NCBI GenBank assembly: GCA_016295375.1
Contig: JAEDLI010000083.1
Coordinates: 1 to 10,496 of the forward strand
From: Fibrobacter sp.
Lineage (GTDB): Bacteria; Fibrobacterota; Fibrobacteria; Fibrobacterales; Fibrobacteraceae
Reading direction: 5' to 3'
Length of the DNA stretch: 10,496 bases
Shown: piece by piece, positions 5,030 to 9,994 of the stretch
How positions within the stretch are numbered: position 1 is the first letter of the stretch
Layout: the number at the start of each line of letters is the position of its first letter
The notes under the pieces: generated by a model
Told to the model about the DNA's origin: nothing
Database searches by the model: none
What the model saw: only the letters and a program-made list of their open reading frames with translations
Made by a program: the position numbers and the translations under genes

Positions 5030-5073
5030 AAAATTGCCTATTTCATGGGCAACGTTGTGCCCACGGCAATTTT
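5030..5073. repeat. Nested inverted repeat with alternative pairings
   Basis: The outer arms AAAATTGCC (5030-5038) and GGCAATTTT (5065-5073) are perfect. Inside, GGGCA (5047-5051) pairs with TGCCC (5058-5062). TTGCC at 5034-5038 can instead pair with GGCAA at 5048-5052, so two mutually exclusive folds exist. Confidence 0.5.
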
Positions 5074-5121
5074 GTGCCAAACCCTCTTCGAGAGTTCTCA
5101 CCCCTTCTAACTTCCCTCTAC

Positions 5122-5160
5122 AAAAAACAAGGCGAGCCCAAAAGGGCTCGTCTTGTTTTT
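5122..5160 (-). terminator. Terminator of tRNA-Gly
   Basis: A 17-bp stem with one G-U pair (5123-5139 with 5144-5160) and loop AAAA has a CGAGCCC/GGGCTCG core and an A-tract/T-tract at its base. It begins 3 nt after the 3' end of the tRNA on the minus strand and ends there in six T residues. It is symmetrical enough to stop plus-strand transcription too. Confidence 0.85.
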
Positions 5161-5162
5161 CG

Positions 5163-5235
5163 AGCGGGAAAAGGGGTTCGAACCCTCGACATCGACCTTG
5201 GGAAGGTCGCGCTCTACCAACTGAGCTACTCCCGC
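5163..5235 (-). tRNA. tRNA-Gly (anticodon CCC)
   Basis: This 73-nt tRNA reads on the minus strand with acceptor stem GCGGGAG/TTCCCGC, D arm GCTC/GAGC, anticodon stem CGACC/GGTCG with loop TTCCCAA (anticodon CCC, decoding GGG), a 5-nt variable loop, and T arm GAGGG-TTCGAAC-CCCTT. The discriminator is T, usual for bacterial tRNA-Gly. The 3' CCA is not encoded (TCG follows), so it must be added by nucleotidyltransferase. A strong terminator follows immediately. All four arms pair, with only G-T wobbles at acceptor pair 7 and T-stem pair 1. Confidence 0.96.
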
Positions 5236-5247
5236 GAGAGTTTTCCA

Positions 5248-5275
5248 AATTTAATAAAAAAACGCACCCTGTAAA
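5248..5275 (-). promoter_or_regulatory. Putative tRNA-Gly promoter
   Basis: On the minus strand, TTTACA (5275-5270) and TAAATT (5253-5248) are separated by 16 nt. The -10 lies 12 nt before the mature tRNA 5' end, giving a leader of about 5 nt. Both boxes deviate from the sigma-70 consensus, and the AT-rich surroundings make chance matches likely. Confidence 0.4.
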
Positions 5276-5304
5276 GGGATTCGCCCCGCCAAAGATATTT
5301 TTTC

Positions 5305-5310
5305 TATCAT
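5305..5310 (+). promoter_or_regulatory. Putative -10 box close to the start codon (gene at 5317)
   Basis: CTATCAT follows a T-rich run, with TATCAT ending 6 nt before the ATG at 5317. If used as a -10, transcription would begin at or next to the start codon, giving a leaderless mRNA. GGGG between them could act as a weak ribosome-binding site instead. Confidence 0.4.
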
Positions 5311-5316
5311 TGGGGC

Positions 5317-5937
5317 ATGGTTATTTCCCGCTTTACACGGGCCGTTTTGCCCGCAACCCTGCTCGCCCTTGGGCTTGCCACCTTTTCCCATGCCGAAGAA
5401 AAATCCCTGTGGCAAAAGTTCAAGGACTTTTTCTCCCCCATGCCCACCGTCGAGGGCGAAGGCCCGGAATACGACAAGCTCCGGGAGCTGGACAAGAGGA
5501 TCAACACCCTAGAAGGCAAATACTCCCGCGAACGCAGGCCGAACAACAAAGCAAACATCAAGAAAGAACTGGATGCCCTCAAAGCCGAACGGGCCTCCCT
5601 AGAAGAACAAATCCGGAAGAACCCGCCGCAATCCTCCAGTCCATCAGCGGCGAACAGTTCCGTAGCCGCATCTGCCCAAAGTTCAGCGGCAGCACTACAG
5701 AGCGAAGTTCCAACCTGCAAGACCGATACCGTCTTTGTGAGGGATACTGTAGTCGTCCACGACGTCGTTCACGACACCCTCTATGTGATCGTGGCCGACA
5801 AGAAAGCAGAAGGCTCGACACCTGTCTCTCCTGCCGTAAATTCTGCGACCAGCGCGAAAGTTCAGGATTCGACGGCTGTACCTTCCGCACCCGCAGCAAC
5901 GCCGGACTCCGCCAGCGTTCAGCCCGGCACCAAGTAG
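5317..5937 (+). CDS. Exported coiled-coil protein of unknown function
   Basis: I do not recognise a family for this 206-residue protein. Residues 1-26 form a Sec signal peptide: basic start, hydrophobic core LPATLLALGLATF, and likely cleavage after SHA before EEKSLW. Mature residues about 47-95 are highly charged with coiled-coil character (DKLRELDKRINTLEG, then KKELDALKAERASLEEQIRK). A Ser/Ala-rich stretch follows (about 106-130), then a short hydrophobic beta-rich segment (CKTDTVFVRDTVVVHDVVHD and on, 132-156) and an Ala/Ser/Thr/Pro-rich tail. This suggests a periplasmic protein with a flexible C-terminus; without a lipobox it is probably soluble or peripheral. The last 19 nt overlap the 3' end of the opposite-strand HAD gene. 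It starts just after a CTATCAT box. Confidence 0.75.
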   Translation: MVISRFTRAVLPATLLALGLATFSHAEEKSLWQKFKDFFSPMPTVEGEGPEYDKLRELDKRINTLEGKYSRERRPNNKANIKKELDALKAERASLEEQIRKNPPQSSSPSAANSSVAASAQSSAAALQSEVPTCKTDTVFVRDTVVVHDVVHDTLYVIVADKKAEGSTPVSPAVNSATSAKVQDSTAVPSAPAATPDSASVQPGTK

Positions 5938-6881
5938 TAATCCGGCCGCACGCCAAGGGCGGCTTCGTCTGAAGCAAGGCTTTCTGCAGGAACGTTGCGA
6001 CCTACCACCAGAGCGGCATCAAAGCCTGCAATCTTTGCGCCGTAAACATCAGTCCCGATGGTATCGCCTATCATCAGCACCCGCGCACCCGCAGGGAGCG
6101 AACGACGGACCTTTTCCCAGATGGCCGGGAAAGGCTTTCCCAAATAGCAGGTCCTACAGCCGGAGGCTACCCGCAAGCGTGCCGCAAGCGTGCCGGACAC
6201 GGCGCTCCGGCTGCCGTCTATCTTTGGAGCCCAGGCGTCGGGATTCAGCACCAGCAGCAAGCCGCCTGGGCGGCGCAAGATTTCTACCGCATGCCGAAAC
6301 ATTTCCTCCGTAGCCGTGTAAGACGACACCGCCACCACCGGGTCCACCGGATTTTCGGCGGCAGCCATTCCCGCCTGGGCAAGCACGTTCACGCCGGTGT
6401 CCCGACCGATGTAATAAACTTCGCGAACAGTCCATTCCAGAGGCTCACCGATTTTCGGACCATCAACCGGCCCGCGTTTCTGCCCAGAAAACCCCACTAA
6501 ATCAAAAACACCCACGGGCTCACCCCGAGACAGGTCCGCAAGCAAGCTGCCCGAGGAAATAGTTTCTTCTGCCGTAAAATCAAAGCCCCGGGCCCCGGCG
6601 TCTGCCGCTAGGAACTCGTCGGTGTTGGAGGCCGCGTTGGTCACCAGGCGCAAGTGCTTGCCCGCCGCCCGCAAAGCGCGATACCACTCCATGGCACCGG
6701 GGTAAACAAAGTCCCCGCGGTTGTATAGCGTTCCGTATCCATCGAAACAGAAGGCGTCATAGGCGTCCATGATTTCAGACAAAGTAACTTGACGCGGTTC
6801 TGCCCCTAACTTCGATTTAGGTAAGAACGGCTCCATAAAGGTTTGGTACCCTTTATAGATTTTCGTCTCTTCCAAGTCCAT
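5919..6881 (-). CDS. HAD-IIA-like hydrolase with DxY motif I
   Basis: This 320-residue cytoplasmic HAD-superfamily protein is probably of subfamily IIA (NagD or p-nitrophenylphosphatase type). Motif I is FCFDGYGTLY with nucleophile D47, motif II is LVTN with T81, the motif III lysine is in YLGKP (K249), and motif IV is GDTIGTD (D273, D278). The C2-type cap lies between motifs II and III, containing NPDAWAP (213-219). The usual acid/base Asp two residues after the nucleophile is Tyr49, as in haloacid dehalogenases, so simple phosphatase activity is not assured. Position, cap layout and motif III-IV spacing favour IIA over the dehalogenase subfamily. It is the last gene of the four-gene minus-strand cluster, 14 nt after its upstream neighbour. 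No Shine-Dalgarno is visible. The substrate is unknown. Confidence 0.8.
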   Translation of the reverse strand: MDLEETKIYKGYQTFMEPFLPKSKLGAEPRQVTLSEIMDAYDAFCFDGYGTLYNRGDFVYPGAMEWYRALRAAGKHLRLVTNAASNTDEFLAADAGARGFDFTAEETISSGSLLADLSRGEPVGVFDLVGFSGQKRGPVDGPKIGEPLEWTVREVYYIGRDTGVNVLAQAGMAAAENPVDPVVAVSSYTATEEMFRHAVEILRRPGGLLLVLNPDAWAPKIDGSRSAVSGTLAARLRVASGCRTCYLGKPFPAIWEKVRRSLPAGARVLMIGDTIGTDVYGAKIAGFDAALVVGRNVPAESLASDEAALGVRPDYYLVPG

Positions 6882-6895
6882 GGGAAAAGCAGGCC

Positions 6896-8179
6896 CTAGC
6901 GGCGGACCACCCCGAACACGTAGGATGCCGTGGCGTCTGTTCCGTTCCGGAACACGGCCTTGCCGTCGTATTCCACCAGGGCTGTCACGTTTGCGATATA
7001 GACGCCCGTAGAAACACGGCGGCCGTGACTGTCCATAAAGTTCCAGCGGAGGGAGAGCTGCGTGGGTTTGCCGCCCAAGCGTTCGTCGTTTCCGGCAATG
7101 TCTGCTCGGGTTCCCACCACATAGGCGCCCAGGTTCGTGTAGATGCGGATGTCGAAGCGGACCTTCAGTTTTGACAAACTAACAGGCGTCTTTTCGTCCA
7201 TCTTCAAGATTTCACGGAGGGCGTTCTCGAATTCTTCGCCCAGCACATCCATATAGACGCCCCAGGCCGTATCCCGGGCAGACTCTACAGGCAGAGGCTG
7301 GAAGTTCAGCTGGAAAATCGGGAGGCCCGCGCCTTCGGCACCTGCGCCATGCCTAGAGGCGCTATCTACCGCCATAGAGGGCACTACCACCTCGAAAGGA
7401 GAATAGCCTGTCAACGACGAGAACTGGGAGACCTTCGACACCGCATTCCCGCTGGTATCTTCGACACAGCCGTTCACCAGCCGCAAGGAATCCCGGAAGG
7501 AGACTACATCGGCAGAGGCCTTCTTGTCCAGAACGAACACAGCGGAATTCATCCAGAAATTCCAGCGGATTTCGTCTGTCTTGAGTTTGCGGACCTTGCC
7601 GTCTTTTGCGCTCTTGTATTCCAGCAGGGCCGGGCAGCCGGGAACCGTTCGGACAGTTTCCGAAAACAGCACCGTCAGGGAATCGTTGGACTTGCCCCGC
7701 ATGTTTCTCAGGTAGGCCGACATGATGGCAGGCGCCATGGCGTCTTTCAGGGCCACGGGATACATGGAACCGTCCCGCAGGTACAAAAGCGCCGAACCGT
7801 AGATGGCGGCAGAAAACTCCATGGTAGAAAGGGCCGTCAGCATGCGGAAACTTTTCTGCATCGATTTCAGGTCAACTATGAGACTGCGCTTGTTGGCCGG
7901 GTTCAGCTGGAACTTGTCCGCAGCCACGGTATAGTGCTTGGCCGCTCCCGAAGAATCAATCCATTCGAAGGTGAGGCTGTCCAGCATGGAGGACACGTAT
8001 TCCTTGGTCAAGTTCCCCAGGAAATGAATTTCCATCTGGTCCATGCGGCCGTCGCCGTCGGTATCCCGCACAAAGTTCTGCTGGGTGCTGGGCGGTATGG
8101 GACTCTGGATAAAGGCTGCAAAGGCCCCGCTGCAAAGCAGGGACATTCCAAGCATTACCTTTGTCAAAAGCCTACGCAT
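6896..8179 (-). CDS. Exported protein with Ca-binding-like loop and FlgD-like C-terminus
   Basis: This predicted exported protein has 427 residues from the ATG at 8179. The signal peptide spans residues 1 to about 22 (MRRLLTKVMLGMSLLCSGAFA). Just inside the mature protein is DTDGDGRMDQMEI (D39, D41, D43, D47, E50), a calcium-loop motif like those of EF-hands, dockerins and thrombospondin type 3 repeats. The middle is beta-rich and unrecognised. The C-terminal 53 residues (from about 375) read LRWNFMDSHGRRVSTGVYIANV, matching the FlgD-like Ig fold found at the C-terminus of many secreted proteins. A GTG at 8182 is an alternative start, but AGGAG at 8186-8182 overlaps it, so I prefer the ATG despite its tight 2-nt spacing. 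It overlaps the upstream gene by 8 nt, implying coupled translation. The function is unknown; a cell-surface or periplasmic role is inferred. Confidence 0.75.
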   Translation of the reverse strand: MRRLLTKVMLGMSLLCSGAFAAFIQSPIPPSTQQNFVRDTDGDGRMDQMEIHFLGNLTKEYVSSMLDSLTFEWIDSSGAAKHYTVAADKFQLNPANKRSLIVDLKSMQKSFRMLTALSTMEFSAAIYGSALLYLRDGSMYPVALKDAMAPAIMSAYLRNMRGKSNDSLTVLFSETVRTVPGCPALLEYKSAKDGKVRKLKTDEIRWNFWMNSAVFVLDKKASADVVSFRDSLRLVNGCVEDTSGNAVSKVSQFSSLTGYSPFEVVVPSMAVDSASRHGAGAEGAGLPIFQLNFQPLPVESARDTAWGVYMDVLGEEFENALREILKMDEKTPVSLSKLKVRFDIRIYTNLGAYVVGTRADIAGNDERLGGKPTQLSLRWNFMDSHGRRVSTGVYIANVTALVEYDGKAVFRNGTDATASYVFGVVRR

Positions 8180-8834
8180 CACTCCTCAATATACCATAAT
8201 CCCGGCCTTCTACGGGAATCACCAGCTGCATTTTGGACAGAATTTCGATGTGTTTTTCGAAGACGGCCTTGAAATCCTCCCCCAAGACCTCTTCGTCGTC
8301 GTGGTCCAGGTTGTAAGAAGTGTAGCTTCCGTCGGGGAAAATGGAGATACAGCAGTCCCAGGTGATGTCCCCTTCTTCCTCCTCCTGGTCGTCGTCCCGG
8401 TCCATGCTTTCTAGCATGAGCATGGGGCGCGGGGCTGCGATGGGGTCGGCGTGTCCGTTCTCGTAGATAAAGTAATTGCGGCTAATCAGTTCGTGCTCCA
8501 GGGCCATGGTGCTGGGCACGCGCTCGAATTCGCCACGGAGCCTGCGGATGTTCCCCAGGTCGTCTTCGTAGGGGTCCTGAAAATCCTGGGGCAGCACCAC
8601 CTGGTGGTAGTCGAACTTCTTGCCGCTGGCGGCGTAGTTGTCCAGCCAGGACTGGGGCGGTTCCGGACGCAGGGTCAAAAAATCCTCAAAGGAATCCAGA
8701 ATGTCCTGGAGGCGGGACTCCCAGGGCTTGGTCTTTTCGGCCTGGACCAGTTCCATGAAATTTTTCAAGCGTTCTTCCCCCGGAACCATGGAAAGTTCCG
8801 CACTGGGCACGTTGTTCATATCAAATTCAGCCAT
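8172..8834 (-). CDS. Acidic cytoplasmic protein of unknown function
   Basis: I do not recognise a family for this 220-residue protein. It has no signal peptide or membrane segment. It is strongly acidic, with a run DRDDDQEEEEGD at 145-156 and DHDDEEVLGED at 177-187. The segment ITWDCCISIFPDGSYTSYNLDH (157-178) alternates like paired beta-strands. The N-terminal third (20-55) is predicted helical by eye. The gene starts 19 nt after the aspartoacylase stop codon, with a GAGAG-type ribosome-binding site 6 nt before the ATG. Its end overlaps the next gene, so it belongs to the same transcript. Reading-frame length, spacing and codon pattern make it a real gene; the function is open. Confidence 0.75.
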   Translation of the reverse strand: MAEFDMNNVPSAELSMVPGEERLKNFMELVQAEKTKPWESRLQDILDSFEDFLTLRPEPPQSWLDNYAASGKKFDYHQVVLPQDFQDPYEDDLGNIRRLRGEFERVPSTMALEHELISRNYFIYENGHADPIAAPRPMLMLESMDRDDDQEEEEGDITWDCCISIFPDGSYTSYNLDHDDEEVLGEDFKAVFEKHIEILSKMQLVIPVEGRDYGILRSDA

Positions 8835-8853
8835 AAAAATCTCTCGTCTGTAA

Positions 8854-9765
8854 TCACCACTCCTCCACGGTCCTTACCGTAAGGCTCATGGCGATATCCT
8901 TCTCGTAATAGGCGGGCTCGTTGATAAAGATGGGCCACACGCTCTCGCGTCCGTCCGGCTCGCCCTGATACAGAATGTCCTTGCCGTCGAAGGTGCGAAA
9001 CAACTTGTCGCCCTTTTTCAGTTCGCCAAAGTCACGGCCCAACAAGTCGGGATGGATCATGGCCTCGATGGGGGCTCCCGCCCAGGCCTTGGGAAAACCT
9101 AGGTCCCGAAGTTGCGTAAACACTTCCACCTGGATGGGAGCACGCTTCTGGAGTTCCCCACGGTTCCAATCCTCCGCAAGTTCCAGGTAACGCCTCACCA
9201 GACTTTCCGATTCTTCGAACAGGCGGGCATCCAGGGTGCCGTGCTGCTGGGGGCCAATCTCGATGCACACGTCCGCCTTGGCCACCGTCCCGAAATAGGG
9301 CGACATGCTCCGTTCTTCGGGCTGGTAATAAATCCACGCGTCCTTGAATTCCTGGGTCAGCACGGCGGAAGCTTTCATGGTGAAGGGGTCCCGTGCCGAA
9401 AGAATCAGGCACAGCCCCATGTTCGCCCCCGTATTGTGCACGTCCAGCAACAGGTCCGTCTTTGTGCCTGTTCCCTTGGGGCCGTATATGCGGTTCAGTT
9501 CCCGGGCACGGCGGAACTCGTATTCCTCAGGTTCTGCACTCATATCCAGGCACACCTGCGAAAAAGCCCTGTTCAAGTCGTGGTCGCGATACCGCCTGTT
9601 CAGCCGAACCGCCTCCGGGTTCGAAAGCACCAGTTCCACCTTGGCGCTTGGGCAACAGGAGCTGTAGCATTCGGGGTGTTCCATCCACTTTTCCACCAGC
9701 CGGACACCTGTCCGCTCGTTTCCGTGAGTCCCGCCCGCTACGACAATGTTTTTAATCAGGCTCAT
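8854..9765 (-). CDS. Aspartoacylase-like zinc deacylase (AstE/AspA family)
   Basis: This enzyme probably hydrolyses N-acyl amino acids. In the best-known relative (aspartoacylase, ACY2), N-acetylaspartate gives acetate and aspartate. Counting from the ATG at 9765 (303 residues), zinc ligands H14 and E17 lie in GGTHGNERTG, and the third in LLLDVHNTGANMG (H110). The substrate-binding DLNRAF has N65 and R66, and the catalytic glutamate is in CIEIGPQQHG (E169). The C-terminal domain shows MIHPDLLGRDF, KKGDKLF and the family-typical FINEPAYYEKDIA near the end. Length and motif order fit aspartoacylase (about 300-313 residues) rather than AstE. An upstream ATG at 9774 overlaps a perfect TATAAT, so 9765 is the likelier start. 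It is the first gene of the minus-strand cluster. The true acyl substrate in this organism is unproven. Confidence 0.88.
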   Translation of the reverse strand: MSLIKNIVVAGGTHGNERTGVRLVEKWMEHPECYSSCCPSAKVELVLSNPEAVRLNRRYRDHDLNRAFSQVCLDMSAEPEEYEFRRARELNRIYGPKGTGTKTDLLLDVHNTGANMGLCLILSARDPFTMKASAVLTQEFKDAWIYYQPEERSMSPYFGTVAKADVCIEIGPQQHGTLDARLFEESESLVRRYLELAEDWNRGELQKRAPIQVEVFTQLRDLGFPKAWAGAPIEAMIHPDLLGRDFGELKKGDKLFRTFDGKDILYQGEPDGRESVWPIFINEPAYYEKDIAMSLTVRTVEEW

Positions 9766-9772
9766 GGTAAGC

Positions 9773-9778
9773 ATTATA
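9773..9778 (-). promoter_or_regulatory. TATAAT -10 box of the aspartoacylase cluster
   Basis: TATAAT reads on the minus strand at 9778-9773, preceded by TTTTTTC. It ends 7 nt before the ATG at 9765, so transcription would begin at or beside that codon. The other ATG (9774-9772) overlaps the box itself. No clear -35 at 16-18 nt. Confidence 0.5.
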
Positions 9779-9813
9779 GAAAAAAGGTTAGCACTTGGCG
9801 AGCAAAATGAGCT

Positions 9814-9876
9814 GTGAGTTATGGGTTATGGGTTATGAGTTGTGGGTTGTGAGGTGTGAGTTGCGGATTGCGAGGC
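9814..9876. repeat. Heptanucleotide tract (nine units, RTGRGTT type)
   Basis: Nine unbroken 7-nt units: GTGAGTT, ATGGGTT, ATGGGTT, ATGAGTT, GTGGGTT, GTGAGGT, GTGAGTT, GCGGATT, GCGAGGC. The variation is almost all transitions. Its 63-nt length equals that of the tract at 3260-3322. Confidence 0.85.
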
Positions 9877-9900
9877 ACTAGCCACTCGCATCTCATACCC

Positions 9901-9935
9901 CAAAGGGCCGCAGGCCCGACCTCACTCCTCAAAGC
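9901..9935. repeat. Dispersed hairpin element, intergenic copy
   Basis: CAAAGGGC, loop CGCAG, GCCCGACCTCA, CT, CCTCAAAGC. The same order of words occurs inside the methyltransferase gene at 2495-2527, with loop GAA and linker TA. It includes the hairpin GGGCC/GGCCC (9905-9917). Confidence 0.7.
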
Positions 9936-9987
9936 GAAGCGACCTCAAACCCCTAGCCCCTAGATCCTATCCCCTAATTACTATCTT
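9918..9987. repeat. Heptanucleotide tract leading into the dusA promoter
   Basis: Ten 7-nt units can be read, the last five being the clearest: CTAGCCC, CTAGATC, CTATCCC, CTAATTA, CTATCTT. The words CCCCTAG and ATCCTA are shared with the tract at 3260-3322. The last unit coincides with the putative -10 box of dusA. Confidence 0.65.
9982..9987 (+). promoter_or_regulatory. Putative -10 box close to the dusA start codon
   Basis: CTATCTT (TATCTT at 9982-9987) ends 7 nt before the dusA ATG, separated by T and six C. There is no Shine-Dalgarno in this pyrimidine-only gap, so a leaderless transcript is the simplest reading. Confidence 0.4.
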
Positions 9988-9994
9988 TCCCCCC

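Larger units (their letters stand above)
4857..5122. other. Structured spacer between the two tRNA-Gly 3' ends
   Basis: I see no convincing gene in these 266 nt. They are dense in inverted repeats: CCGC/GCGG (4872-4882), a perfect 10-bp pair GCAAAGTCTA/TAGACTTTGC (4926-4935 and 4960-4969), a terminator (4980-5010) and a nested structure at 5030-5073. The density suggests a structured transcript or a regulatory segment, but no known RNA family is recognisable. Confidence 0.4.
9775..9994. other. Divergent spacer between aspartoacylase and dusA, filled with heptad repeats
   Basis: No gene is visible in these 220 nt. They contain two heptanucleotide-phased tracts of different sequence (9814-9876 and 9918-9987), a GCGAG/CTCGC hairpin (9870-9889) and a GGGCC/GGCCC hairpin (9905-9917). 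The promoters for both divergent genes appear to lie at its extreme edges, next to each start codon. Confidence 0.7.

Noticed and set aside
5163..5235. T-box riboswitch or tRNA-like element instead of a tRNA gene
   Set aside because: All four arms, the anticodon loop, the discriminator and an adjacent terminator are present, as in a normal tRNA-Gly gene.
5034..5972. 312-codon plus-strand frame overlapping tRNA-Gly and the exported protein
   Set aside because: It crosses the tRNA and terminator and is Arg/Pro-rich, as expected of a frame-shifted shadow of the real gene at 5317-5937.
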